This document shows positions 54,903-64,000 of a DNA stretch of 64,000 nt, piece by piece. Each line of letters starts with the position of its first letter. Position 1 is the stretch's first letter. Made by a program: the position numbers and the translations under genes. Where the stretch lies: NCBI GenBank assembly GCA_022181065.1, contig BQMY01000116.1, positions 35,093-99,092 of the forward strand. Direction: 5' to 3'. Source of the stretch: Melioribacteraceae bacterium. Lineage in GTDB: Bacteria; Bacteroidota; Ignavibacteria; Ignavibacteriales; Melioribacteraceae. The notes under the pieces were generated by a model. The model saw nothing but the letters and a program-made list of their open reading frames with translations, searched no databases and was not told the origin of the DNA.

Positions 54903-57900
54903 CTACTTCACCATCAACATTTTCTTAGTTTCTCTATAACTCCCGGCGCTCAAATGGTAGAAATAAATTCCGCTGGAAAAGTTGTGCGCGTTGAGTTTAT
55001 ACTCATGATATCCTGCCATCATTTCTTCATTTATCAGTGTGGCTACTTTTTCTCCAAGGATGTTGTAAACTTCGAGTCTGACACGATTATCTTCCGGTAA
55101 ACCGAACTTGATTGTGGTACTCGGATTGAACGGATTCGGATAATTTTGGTAAAGCACAAACTCTGTCGGAATTTCATAATTGGTAACCTCTACAGATTTT
55201 ACCCCCGCCGGAATTGTGGTAGATTTCCCGTCTCGAAGATAAATCGTCTGTTCACCACCGGAAGTATTAAATGTCAGCCTGCTGTTGATACCCTGAGAGT
55301 TCACTTCAAGTGTTACATTACTTTGTATCAATATAGTATAACTCTCAGCTTCGGCCGCTATATGCCCCATACCGGTAAATCGTACGTCGGGTATTTCCGA
55401 AGGAGGTACAGGTGGAAGATCATACGCTTCTGCTACCGATTGATCACTTCCAAAATAAAGCGTCACAGGATTTATTGAAGGAGCTGAAAATGTGAGTCCT
55501 GGTAGATTATCATAGCCAGGCAATGTGTAAAGTTTACCAATTTTATCGCTTTGATACAATGTATCTTCACTATTTGTTTTCAACCAATAACCTTTGCCCG
55601 GAGATAGTATATCAACAACTTCATAACCGCCGTTGAAAGCATAGAAAGGAGAAGCGATGCTGTTATTCACCGCACTTATGTTTGAAACCTGAATCGGATT
55701 TTCAAAAAAGCCGATAAGATTCCATCCTGCCGTTACCTCGACAGTTTTATTTTCAACCTCAAACCCGGAAATACCTATCCATGTTTCAGCGGGATACTTA
55801 AGCCAGTAGCCGGCACCATTCTGCAGCGTATCCTCAACAAAGTATCCTGCGTCAAAACCAAATACACTCGAAGAAGCGCTCGGGAAAAGATTTGCCGGAC
55901 TCCCGTTTTCCACTTCAAGTGGCACAGAGACAATATTCCACCCGGCATTTACAAGGAACTGGCTTTGCAACAACGGACGGACAATGGTAAAACTTTTTTC
56001 AGCTGCAAATTCACCACCGGAAAAAGCTGCGTCAACAGCTTGAACAGACCAGTAATATGTACCCGGTTCCAGACCAGTAATAGACGAGGTATTACTTTGT
56101 ATAAGTCCCCGTTGAGCTATCCTGCGGTAACCATCAGTTAAATCAGACATGGGCGAAACGATATCAAAACTTCCCGGCTGGGTACCAACGACCAGATTAT
56201 AGTTCAATCCGTTTTGTGGTGTTTCGTTATCTGTTGTTTTAGTCCATGTAAAAGTTACATTTTCAGTATTTACTGTTGTGATTAAATTCTCCGGTGAATT
56301 TGGTTTGGTATTTATCACCTCACTATTATTTTTATAGATTTTTGATATTACTACTCCATCATTGTCATAACCTGTTAACAAAATATCAAGGTCACTATCA
56401 TTATCATAATCTCCCCAAGCTCCTGAACTCCATTTTACATCAATCAGGGATAGTCCTTCTAATTCCTCAAATGTATCACCTCCCTGGTTTTTATAGATTT
56501 TTGATATGCCTGAGTCGTCAGTAGTACCAGTTAAAAATATATCAAGATCACCATCGTTATCATAATCTCCCCAGGATACTGCCCCTCTATAAACACCAAT
56601 TAAAGGCAACCCTTCTAATTCCTCAAATGTATCACCTCCCTGGTTTTTATAGATTTTTGAAATATACCCAGAGTTGGAATAACCTGTTAACAAAATATCA
56701 AGGTCGCCATCGTTGTCATAATCTCCCCAGGATACTGAACTGTTATCAACACCAACTAATGGCAATCCTTCTAATTCCTCAAATGTATCACTTCTCTGGT
56801 TTTTATAGATTTTTGAAATATACCCAGAGTTGGAATAACCTGTTAACGAAATATCAAGGTCACCATCATTATCATAGTCACCCCAGGATACTGAACTATT
56901 ATAAACCCCAACTAGTGGCAACCCTTCTAATTCCTCAAATGTATCACCTCCCTGGTTTTTATAGATTTTTGAAATATCCCCAGAGTTGGAATAACCTGTT
57001 AACAAAATATCAAGGTCGCCATCGTTGTCATAATCTCCCCAAGCTACTGAACCCTGTGTGACTCCAACTAATGGTAAACCCTCTAATTCCTCAAATGTAT
57101 CTGAACCCTGATTTTTATAAATTTTTGTTATATAATCTGAACCTGTTGTACCTATTAACAAAATATCAAGGTCGCCATCGTTGTCATAATCTCCCCAGGA
57201 TACTGAACTGTTATAAACACCAATAAAAGTCAAACCTTCCAATTCTGAAAACAGTGGTTCAACTATCGCAAAGTAATTGTCACTGTAATCATATAAATTG
57301 CTATTATCTAAACTGGTTATTTTTATTCTATAAGTTGTCCCCGTGTTTATACCAGTTGGGATAGTCCAATTAAAAACTCCGGTACTCGAAGTCGAAGTTG
57401 TTATAATTGATGCAATTGTATTGCCATCATAAAGTTCAATTTTTACGTTTCCTACTATATTATCGTTCCAAATAATATCATAATTACTTCCACTTTGCCA
57501 TTCCTCTCCTCCGTTTGGGGTAATAACTTTAACATATTCTGGTTCGGCAATGGTAAAGTTGTCATCACTTATATCAGATATGTTTCCATTTGAAGAATTT
57601 TTAATTTTAACTTTATAATCGGAACCCTCCGTAATGCCTGAGGGTATGCTCCAGCTATAAGTACCGTCATTTATTGTGGAGTTGGCTATTGACACATTAA
57701 AAATATCGCCTTTATAAAGTTCAATATCAACATACCCCCCCGCGTTGGAACTCCATTTAATCGTATTACCGGTACCTGGTATCCAGCTTTCTCCACCATT
57801 CGGTGAGGTTACATTAATGTAATCCTGCTCGGAAATAGTAAAATACACATCGCTCATATCGAAAATATTATCATCATAAGTACTGGTAATTTTGATACGA

Positions 57901-60404
57901 TAATCTGTCCCGCCTGGAATCGAAGTAGGGATTGTCCAATTGTAAGACCCATCTGATAATGTCGAGGCAACAATAGTTGAGTAGATATCACTCCCTTTAT
58001 ATAGTTGAATCTTGACTCCATTACTGAAATTGTCTTCCCATGTAATCGAATGTGTCGTCCCTTTTTGCCATTCCTCTCCTCCGTTTGGAGTAATAACTGT
58101 AACATATTCTGGTTCGGCAATGGTAAAGTTGTCATCACTTATATCAGATATGTTTCCATTTGAAGAATTTTTAATTTTAACTTTGTAATCAGAACCCTCT
58201 GTTATCCCTGAGGGTATGCTCCAACTGAATGTTCCATCATTTATCGTAGAGTTCGCTATGGATACATCAAACATATCTCCCTTATAAAGTTCAATATCAA
58301 CATACCCCCCCGCGTTAGAATTCCATTTGATTGTATTACTTGTACCGGGAAGCCAGTTTTCCCCACCATTCGGTGAGGTTACTGTTATATAATCTTGTTC
58401 GGAAATTGTAAAATACCCGTCGCTCATATCAAAAATATTATCATCATAACTACTGGTAATTTTGATACGATAATCAGTCCCGGTTTGAACTGAGGTTGGA
58501 ATTGTCCAATTGTAAGAACCATCTGATGATGTCGAGGCAACAATAGTTGAGTAAGTACTACTTCCTTTATATAGTTCTATCTTGACCCCATTACTGAAAT
58601 TGTCATCCCATGTGATCGTATGTGTCGTTCCTTTTTGCCAGTTCTCTCCTCCGTTTGGAGTAATAACTGTAACATATTCTGGAACAATTACTGAGATCCC
58701 GAATGAAGAAGTATTATTATTTTCATCACTTTCATCAACTTCATACTCCCCGTCAGCATAAAACAAAATAAAATAGTCTCCCGGAGGAGTACCAACCGGA
58801 ATATCCACCCACTGGGTCTCCTCACTTGTCTCATTGGGGTCAAGGGAAGTAACATGATCATCTTCAAGAAAAATATCTTCATCGCTCAGAACTGTATCAT
58901 CTGATAAATAGTAATATACTTTTGAACTTGAGGCGGCTCCGGAGCCCTGATTTTTAATAGTGCATTCAGTTCTCGTATTGTCTCCGGCAACTACGCTTGT
59001 CGGTGCTGTAAATACTGAACTCACAATCAGATCTGGTAAACCAGAAACATTACCGACCGTCACTATCTCGAATCTTTCGTTATTATCGGTATTTATTTCA
59101 TTTACCACTTGCTCTACAACAACTTTATAAATGAAATTCCCTCCTGAAGGAAAAACGTAATTGTACTCTTCTTCAGAATCATCAGAAGCACCGGGTTCCA
59201 GACTGTTCGCCATATCGTCATCAATATAAGCTCCATCTATATAATATCTAATTCTATATTCTCCCGAACTTAAAGTCCCGATGTTTTTAATTCTGCAATG
59301 AAGTGTGGTCGATTCTCCAACTTCAGGATTAATGGGATCTGTCCAAATGTCCTCCACGATGAGATCTGGCGCCAATTGATCACCAGTAACGACGATACTG
59401 ATTGGATTAGAATAGTTACCACCGGGAACTAAATTCCATCTTCCATTATTCTCATACTTCAGATGAATTTGATATGATCCGGGCTCCGAATTAATTGAGC
59501 TTTTATAAAACTGTACGGTTTTAACCTCTCCAACACCAACATAAACATTGTTTTCAATATCAATGTCAGCGATAAAAGAACCGTTGGAAGAATGGAGTGC
59601 CAATGCCAGATTTCCATTCCATGAAGTGGGACCGTCATTTTTTACCTGAACTGTAACATTTACAGGAGAACCCTGAATCAGGGGATTGGGGAATAATTGT
59701 ATATTTGCAGCTAACTCTATCGTAGAATATGCCGGATGATTCGGAATAAATATTGCCGGATCCTCATACCAGTTTTCAACATTACTGGCGTTATTTAGCC
59801 CGGAAGTGCTACTGTATGACCAGAATGCCCCATAAGTTGGGTCAGGATGGTCACTCTCGCGAATTTCAAAATGTAAATGCGCACAGTCTGTTCCCACAGT
59901 ACCAATTTCAGCAATTTTCTGCCCTTTTGTTACATTATCTCCAACAGAAACTGTCCTGTTAAATACATGTCCATATTGACTGTACCAGGTTTGACCCTGA
60001 TAATTATGTTGAATAACGATACCACCCCAATCTGAAGTATTGGCAGAAACAACTTTTCCATTTGCAACTGAAAGAACATCCAGACATTTGTCACTATTAC
60101 AACCGGTTCCACAACCACCTGCTACATTGGGTTGATTCCAATCCTGTGCCGGGTGATAAACATATCCACCCGGATAATAAGCATACTGTAAAAATGTGTA
60201 TCCTCCGTTATTTGAAAAACTGCCAACAAGAGGCCAATCAAATCCTGATGTTGCTTCAGGAATTTCTTCAATGCTCATGCGCAGGAGTGTCTCATCTGAT
60301 TGCTGAAATTTTTCGTTAATATCTGAATTAAGGTTATTTGATCCCTGCCCCAAAAGGGTAAAGGAAAAGATAAACATCACCAATACTATAAGAAGAGATT
60401 TCAT
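54903..60404 (-). CDS. Giant exported M23 peptidase-adhesin-like protein with T9SS sorting domain
   Basis: A 1,833-residue protein with a signal peptide (MKSLLIVLVMFIFSFTLLGQ). The M23 (LytM-type) domain (about 50-215) has H84-x3-D88 (YHPAQDW), H146 and H176-L-H178 (CAHLHFEIR), all needed for a zinc endopeptidase on peptidoglycan cross-links. Then come CARDB-like sandwich domains (about 230-580), five Ser/Thr-rich Kre9-type repeats starting with VITPNGGEEWQ-like motifs (about 580-1050) and six FG-GAP/VCBS-type repeats (WGDYDNDGDLDILLTG) with calcium-binding Asp/Asn. A fibronectin III-like part and two GWN-starting segments lead to a T9SS sorting domain (NYPNPFNPST). It probably sits on the surface. 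A terminator follows. Confidence 0.92.
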   Translation of the reverse strand: MKSLLIVLVMFIFSFTLLGQGSNNLNSDINEKFQQSDETLLRMSIEEIPEATSGFDWPLVGSFSNNGGYTFLQYAYYPGGYVYHPAQDWNQPNVAGGCGTGCNSDKCLDVLSVANGKVVSANTSDWGGIVIQHNYQGQTWYSQYGHVFNRTVSVGDNVTKGQKIAEIGTVGTDCAHLHFEIRESDHPDPTYGAFWSYSSTSGLNNASNVENWYEDPAIFIPNHPAYSTIELAANIQLFPNPLIQGSPVNVTVQVKNDGPTSWNGNLALALHSSNGSFIADIDIENNVYVGVGEVKTVQFYKSSINSEPGSYQIHLKYENNGRWNLVPGGNYSNPISIVVTGDQLAPDLIVEDIWTDPINPEVGESTTLHCRIKNIGTLSSGEYRIRYYIDGAYIDDDMANSLEPGASDDSEEEYNYVFPSGGNFIYKVVVEQVVNEINTDNNERFEIVTVGNVSGLPDLIVSSVFTAPTSVVAGDNTRTECTIKNQGSGAASSSKVYYYLSDDTVLSDEDIFLEDDHVTSLDPNETSEETQWVDIPVGTPPGDYFILFYADGEYEVDESDENNNTSSFGISVIVPEYVTVITPNGGENWQKGTTHTITWDDNFSNGVKIELYKGSSTYSTIVASTSSDGSYNWTIPTSVQTGTDYRIKITSSYDDNIFDMSDGYFTISEQDYITVTSPNGGENWLPGTSNTIKWNSNAGGYVDIELYKGDMFDVSIANSTINDGTFSWSIPSGITEGSDYKVKIKNSSNGNISDISDDNFTIAEPEYVTVITPNGGEEWQKGTTHSITWEDNFSNGVKIQLYKGSDIYSTIVASTLSDGSYNWTIPTSIPGGTDYRIKITSTYDDNIFDMSDVYFTISEQDYINVTSPNGGESWIPGTGNTIKWSSNAGGYVDIELYKGDIFNVSIANSTINDGTYSWSIPSGITEGSDYKVKIKNSSNGNISDISDDNFTIAEPEYVKVITPNGGEEWQSGSNYDIIWNDNIVGNVKIELYDGNTIASIITTSTSSTGVFNWTIPTGINTGTTYRIKITSLDNSNLYDYSDNYFAIVEPLFSELEGLTFIGVYNSSVSWGDYDNDGDLDILLIGTTGSDYITKIYKNQGSDTFEELEGLPLVGVTQGSVAWGDYDNDGDLDILLTGYSNSGDISKIYKNQGGDTFEELEGLPLVGVYNSSVSWGDYDNDGDLDISLTGYSNSGYISKIYKNQRSDTFEELEGLPLVGVDNSSVSWGDYDNDGDLDILLTGYSNSGYISKIYKNQGGDTFEELEGLPLIGVYRGAVSWGDYDNDGDLDIFLTGTTDDSGISKIYKNQGGDTFEELEGLSLIDVKWSSGAWGDYDNDSDLDILLTGYDNDGVVISKIYKNNSEVINTKPNSPENLITTVNTENVTFTWTKTTDNETPQNGLNYNLVVGTQPGSFDIVSPMSDLTDGYRRIAQRGLIQSNTSSITGLEPGTYYWSVQAVDAAFSGGEFAAEKSFTIVRPLLQSQFLVNAGWNIVSVPLEVENGSPANLFPSASSSVFGFDAGYFVEDTLQNGAGYWLKYPAETWIGISGFEVENKTVEVTAGWNLIGFFENPIQVSNISAVNNSIASPFYAFNGGYEVVDILSPGKGYWLKTNSEDTLYQSDKIGKLYTLPGYDNLPGLTFSAPSINPVTLYFGSDQSVAEAYDLPPVPPSEIPDVRFTGMGHIAAEAESYTILIQSNVTLEVNSQGINSRLTFNTSGGEQTIYLRDGKSTTIPAGVKSVEVTNYEIPTEFVLYQNYPNPFNPSTTIKFGLPEDNRVRLEVYNILGEKVATLINEEMMAGYHEYKLNAHNFSSGIYFYHLSAGSYRETKKMLMVK

Positions 60405-60472
60405 GTTTTTTATCCTTAAATAATAATCACCCGATATTTCTTTCTTAAATTATAATATTAAACTTAAACCGT

Positions 60473-60490
60473 ACTACACGTTTGTGTAGT
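60473..60490. promoter_or_regulatory. Perfect palindrome upstream of the giant M23 gene, possible operator
   Basis: ACTACAC (60473-60479), GTTT, GTGTAGT (60484-60490): perfect 7 bp arms. It lies 69 bp before the ATG at 60404 (minus strand), where a dimeric regulator would bind. On the minus strand GGTAAC abuts the outer arm (60494-60489), which could be a -35 box. Confidence 0.45.
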
Positions 60491-60558
60491 TACCAGAAAA
60501 ATCCTTTCATTTTTTCTTTTCGTTATATATTTGTACCGCTTCCACCTTGGAATTGACA

Positions 60559-61085
60559 TCAAATATTTCGAAGATCAGTCTGATATAATAGTATCAAATG
60601 ACCAGATGAAGAGTCTGAAGCATCCCAATGCCAAACATTCTTCTTCACATCCATGCTCATTGAAGGATTGCACGATGATATCTCATTGGATCCTTCACTA
60701 CTAAAATCTCGTGCATAAATTCTCGCTTCATCTCCTGAATAGTTTGACAAGAAACAATAAAAAAATCATCTGTTTCAAATTGATTGGATTGGAGACTACT
60801 ATAAAAAGCGACTATACCATCTTACCAAAAAACCAGCCTGCGTCCACATTATTTTGCGTTCAACCATAAATTGTTCAGATTCTATAGGGGTATTATAAAT
60901 CAAATAATTAGGATAAAGTCCGTCACTGTGTGTATGTTTTAGCATCTGAACTTCAATAATCCAGTTTCCAAATCTTGTTTCCCATTTATCTCCTATTGAG
61001 TCTCAGTTAAAATCATCTTCAAAAAAAGGTGACTCTGTTCAGATAGCGAAAATGAAAGGACTAAAAGAGCAAGTAATATTTTTTA
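60559..61085 (-). pseudogene. Decayed secreted-protein gene (stops and frameshifts)
   Basis: Translating the minus strand gives protein-like pieces in changing frames. First comes a leader-like SFSPFIFAI, a TGA, then TESPFFEDDFN, a TGA, then DSIGDKWETRFGNWIIEVQ, then a long clean piece ending VRWYSRFL and TAG. The sequence goes on in a second frame (VAFYSSLQSNQFETDDFFIV), then a third (SNYSGDEARIYARDFSSEG to YQTDLRNI and TGA at 60559). At least two stops and two frameshifts are needed, one at a run of seven T near 60765. The pieces resemble a LamG/jelly-roll secreted domain. From 61086 to 61337 I see nothing else. Confidence 0.55.
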
Positions 61086-61337
61086 ATGTATCCCTCAATT
61101 AATAATTGAAAGTTGTTATAATACTGTATAAAATTCTGTGCCAGATTTATTATCAGTATTTGCATTAATAATTAACTTCATGATGCGATCTGTCAATAAC
61201 CCGGGAAAAATTCTGTTTCTCATCGGAAACATTTGAAGGACTAAATGAGACCTATATTTATTACCCCCAGACTTAAAGTAATTTCTTAAAATCTGTTGTA
61301 CCTATAGCGATTACTAAATAAAACTAACACTTAAGAA

Positions 61338-62504
61338 CTATAAAACTGGCTCAACCCTTTTCATCGTATTAATATCAATGATATCTCCTGCTTTAAACAG
61401 CTGTTTATCATCATAGGAGAAAAAAACCCGCGCTGAATTTCCATTCCCATCTTTGATAGCAAATATAGTTGGTATTTTATTACAATTAGTTGCCATGTTA
61501 TATCCAACTATATAATTGGCTACTATACCATCCAGGAGATATCCTTTTTTGTGATGATCTTTTGGAAGTGGGAAATCGACCGGAAATTCATTATATCTAA
61601 TAGATTTATCATCAAGTGAAAAAACCAATTTGTCAACTTCAGATGTTAATGGTTCCCGATATATTCGGGCAATACCCAAATTTCTGAAATTCAATTTGGA
61701 TTCCTGAAAAATTTCTTTTAATGGTTTTCCCCAAATAGCAATACAAAGCTCATCTATATTACTGATATATCTTGTTTCAATACCATCATTTCCATGAGAC
61801 TCCCTACCAGTATCATTCCCTTTTGGAATAACAAAATATTTGATAAAGTGAAGTTCCTCATTCATCAAATTTAACTTTTCGTTTATATCATTGACCGTTA
61901 GCACATCACCAGAGACACCAACCTGACCACTGAAAGCAAATTCCTTGGGAATTGGTTTTACGAACACATGTGAAATAAACGCAGCTGCCAAGGCTAACTG
62001 ATAAGATTCCCCCTGTATTTGAGAGATATCTGAGTGCAACATTGATTCAAGTTTTAAGGCATATCCCCAATTCAGAATTACGCATTCCTCTTTGAAGAGA
62101 TTTCCAATTAGTCGCTTTACTACATTGAGCGTGTTGTGAAGTTTTGTTAGTGCCTGTGAATCAAAACTATTTTTGATGTTAGAATATCTATCTTGCTCAA
62201 AATCTTTTTCGAACGTAAATCGAAATACCCCATCTTTATTAACCACAGGGAAAACACTTGAACCGGATGAAGATTCTCTCATTTCGCCAAAAGTATTTAC
62301 CTGAAATTTACTCTCGGGAATTTTGCATTCATTCAAGACATCCCTGATTCGTTCAGCCGTATAATATTCCTTCTGTGACTTTAGATTGTCGAAGCAAAAA
62401 ATCATTCGCTCAGGTTCAATATCTCCAGTTTTAATACCCTTGGCCGTTTCACTGAATAACTGAAAGTATAGTCCACTTTTTCTTAAATCGTTCAAATCTT
62501 TCAT
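61338..62504 (-). CDS. Lon-type (S16) protease-like protein without an ATPase domain
   Basis: A 388-residue cytosolic protein. Residues about 140-250 resemble the Lon proteolytic domain: S167 in IQGESYQLALAAAF, the strand FAFSGQVGVSGDV, K210 in NDINEKLNLM, then YFVIPKGN. The Ser-Lys spacing of 43 residues equals that of E. coli Lon (S679, K722). No AAA+ ATPase part is present; the first 130 residues and the last 130 are unrecognised. It starts with a TAATG overlap on the gene upstream, so it is translationally coupled. It is probably the effector of the sigma-type operon from 64000. It may need a partner to unfold substrates, or may cleave flexible ones. Confidence 0.75.
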   Translation of the reverse strand: MKDLNDLRKSGLYFQLFSETAKGIKTGDIEPERMIFCFDNLKSQKEYYTAERIRDVLNECKIPESKFQVNTFGEMRESSSGSSVFPVVNKDGVFRFTFEKDFEQDRYSNIKNSFDSQALTKLHNTLNVVKRLIGNLFKEECVILNWGYALKLESMLHSDISQIQGESYQLALAAAFISHVFVKPIPKEFAFSGQVGVSGDVLTVNDINEKLNLMNEELHFIKYFVIPKGNDTGRESHGNDGIETRYISNIDELCIAIWGKPLKEIFQESKLNFRNLGIARIYREPLTSEVDKLVFSLDDKSIRYNEFPVDFPLPKDHHKKGYLLDGIVANYIVGYNMATNCNKIPTIFAIKDGNGNSARVFFSYDDKQLFKAGDIIDINTMKRVEPVL

Positions 62505-63634
62505 TATACTCTTAACCTCATATATCCGATCCGTTTTTTGCCGTCTGCTGTCACTTCAAAACCAATTAATTCTCCGTTGTATTTCTTTATATCTTTCAAA
62601 TGTGAAACGAAAATGCAGTCTGTAACTTTTATATTCCGGAAGTAGTAGATATTCTTTTCGGAGGAATTGAATACTCTTATTCTCTCAAAATTTACATGGT
62701 TGTACAAATCTTCAGTAATCATCATATAAACTCGACGATCATGAACGATAATTTTTAGATTATAGTTATAGTCTTCGTAATTGAGGATAACTTCCTCATA
62801 CTCAGGGGAAGACTGACTGTCATAACCGGGTGAAGATGCCATGGCAAGGACTTCTTCGGTAATTTCCAAAGCTGAAAGGTCAACCAAGGGTGTGTTAAAT
62901 ATTGAGTAAACTGCTTCCTGAACATTAATAATAAATTCAATCTCACCTTTTTTGAATTCAACACGCTCACCAAATTCTTCTTCTAAAACATCGCCGGTAG
63001 AAATGTTTGAAATCTCAATCTCGCCATCAAATTGAGCGTCCTGGAGTTTATAAACCTTTTCCAAATCTTCTTCACTGATTTCTGTTACAAACTTGTCAAG
63101 GTGGAAATCACACACTGGTACATCCAGTTCTGTTTGAACCATAAAGGACTCTCCAAGATAGCTCTTATCAAAAAGAAGATCATGATTAGTTGCATATTCA
63201 CAATGAAATGATAGCGGAACAATATCATAAAGTTGATAGCTATCATTTAACTCAGATTCGGAATCGAACGAACTCTGATAACCGTTGGAAATAACAAGAG
63301 CAAATCTGGGTTGCGCAATCAAAAAGTTCTTACCGGTTACAAAGTTTTGGAACTCAGATTTTAGCCTCCATATCTGTCCCCTCCTTATTTCGGGTGCCTG
63401 TTTTTCTTCAATTTTAACGGGGATAATATCCAGCTTTTTAATTTTTTCATTTATTTGGTTGAAGTGGGTTTCATAAAACTTGTACTCATTATTTTTTACT
63501 ATTTCAAAACGTTCTTTATTCTCTTCCAATTCCTTAAATCTTTCAACCAATTCAATCTCGTCTTCATTGCATTTATCATTTATATATTTTTCAATCAGTC
63601 CGAAACTGAGGGTTTTATCATCATTATAATACAT
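62504..63634 (-). CDS. Unknown protein with anti-sigma-like N terminus
   Basis: A 376-residue cytosolic protein with no membrane segment. I chose ATG 63634 (MYYNDDKTLSFGLIEKYIND) because GGAG lies 6 bp before it; an ATG at 63646 would add four residues. Residues 5-45 (LIEKYINDKCNEDEIELVERFKELEENKERFEIVKN) resemble the N-terminal helices of anti-sigma/FecR-type proteins. The remaining domains (about 70-185, starting RRGQIWRLKSEF, and 190-376) are mixed alpha/beta and unrecognised. RRGQIW resembles the start of small toxin-like or SH3-like barrels. It overlaps the sigma-like gene upstream by 11 bp and the Lon-like gene downstream by 1 bp. Confidence 0.7.
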   Translation of the reverse strand: MYYNDDKTLSFGLIEKYINDKCNEDEIELVERFKELEENKERFEIVKNNEYKFYETHFNQINEKIKKLDIIPVKIEEKQAPEIRRGQIWRLKSEFQNFVTGKNFLIAQPRFALVISNGYQSSFDSESELNDSYQLYDIVPLSFHCEYATNHDLLFDKSYLGESFMVQTELDVPVCDFHLDKFVTEISEEDLEKVYKLQDAQFDGEIEISNISTGDVLEEEFGERVEFKKGEIEFIINVQEAVYSIFNTPLVDLSALEITEEVLAMASSPGYDSQSSPEYEEVILNYEDYNYNLKIIVHDRRVYMMITEDLYNHVNFERIRVFNSSEKNIYYFRNIKVTDCIFVSHLKDIKKYNGELIGFEVTADGKKRIGYMRLRV

Positions 63635-64000
63635 ATTTAACTCCATCTTCAGAATTACTAATCTTTAATCTGAACTGCAATAGAAGGTCTTTTAGGTCGC
63701 TATCAAGTAATTTATTTTGCCTCTTGAATGATTTTAGCTTAAAATGAATACTCTCTTTTATAATTTTACTTACTGATGACTTTGAAATTCCTATTCTGGA
63801 ACCAATTTTTTCCTGGCTGCTTTTTTCATTCATTAACCTGAACGCCAAAATATTAAACTCCCTGTCGGTAAGTGTAAAAATGAATTTATTCAGCAGTATA
63901 TTATTTTTGGCAGGAATCTCATTCTCTTCAGATAATGCACTTTTGCTAACTAAATCTTCCATCACCTTACTATCATGATTATCTATGCTGATTTCTCGAT
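63624..64000 (-). CDS. Sigma-70 family sigma factor, C-terminal part (cut by the window edge)
   Basis: The minus-strand frame is open from the window edge to the stop at 63624, 125 codons. The first visible residues (REISID) suit the linker after sigma regions 2-3. Region 4 follows: FTLTDREFNILAFRLMNEKSSQEKIGSRIGISKSSVSKIIKESI, a helix-turn-helix of the type that reads the -35 box. A GTG/ATG near 63965 could start a shorter protein, but the frame goes on upstream, so I take it as the end of a full sigma factor. It heads a tight operon with the unknown and Lon-like genes. Confidence 0.75.
   Translation of the reverse strand, partial: REISIDNHDSKVMEDLVSKSALSEENEIPAKNNILLNKFIFTLTDREFNILAFRLMNEKSSQEKIGSRIGISKSSVSKIIKESIHFKLKSFKRQNKLLDSDLKDLLLQFRLKISNSEDGVKYVL

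Noticed and set aside
56294..57061. Repeated + strand frames rich in His and Tyr, and regular DNA repeats suggestive of a CRISPR-like array
   Set aside because: They are the reverse strand of the FG-GAP-like coding repeats of the giant M23 gene. Repeat and spacer structure is absent.
60559..61085. TGA read as tryptophan (alternative code) to explain the broken gene
   Set aside because: TGA ends other genes in the window, and the frame also needs two frameshifts, so decay is the simpler reading.

Overview
The window looks like a chromosomal piece of a low-GC member of the Bacteroidota/Chlorobi group, most like the Ignavibacteria. This is inferred from the type IX secretion (T9SS) C-terminal sorting domains (NYPNPFNP...GxY tails) on the proteins at 10674-13028 and 54903-60404, an S46 dipeptidyl-peptidase, a TonB-dependent receptor with a carboxypeptidase-like plug extension, and many exported peptidases. 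I saw no rRNA, tRNA, CRISPR array or prophage.

Layout. (a) 1-3160: the edge of a chromosomal integron. An integron integrase (intI, + strand) faces away from two cassette-like minus-strand genes (a membrane protein and a truncated AraC-type regulator). Two long attC-like inverted repeats and a duplicated ~70 bp leader lie between them. (b) 3428-36256: mostly housekeeping and secreted-peptidase genes: a formiminotransferase-cyclodeaminase, a TonB receptor, a large coiled-coil protein, M28, M13 and S46 peptidases, two serine beta-lactamase-like hydrolases, a histidine kinase, RecQ, a REC-(periplasmic-binding-like)-CheW fusion, a NatAB-like exporter, pyrimidine-nucleoside phosphorylase and PepT. 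Extragenic palindromic repeats sit between several of these, including a 1.8 kb mosaic array at 13.0-14.8 kb.

(c) 36375-54762 is the most unusual part. An ECF-type sigma factor and a TPR membrane protein (possible anti-sigma) at 53426-54762 are divergent from a long minus-strand gene run (53160 down to 42213). That run encodes exported proteins: a metacaspase-like protease, a trypsin-like protease, two DUF4384-type proteins, an unknown, a second metacaspase-like/DUF4384 protease, a WD40-caspase fusion, and finally a cytosolic PLP enzyme. A second operon (37216-42218) encodes a beta-propeller-like protein, a coiled protein with a J-domain-like HPD motif, and a SEDS (FtsW/RodA)-like membrane protein. 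The start regions of the sigma gene, the caspase operon and the propeller operon all carry the same bipartite element, TTTGTTAC-N17-GACT. This strongly suggests one sigma-controlled regulon joining the two operons.

(d) 54903-64000: a 1,833-residue exported M23-peptidase multidomain protein, a decayed gene, and a second sigma-type operon. The latter holds a sigma-70 region-4 protein cut by the window edge, a protein with an anti-sigma-like N terminus, and a Lon-type (S16) protease-like protein that keeps the Ser-Lys dyad at the family spacing.

The likely logic of (c) and (d) is inference: sigma-controlled stress or conflict responses that deploy proteases, mostly in the periplasm or at the surface.
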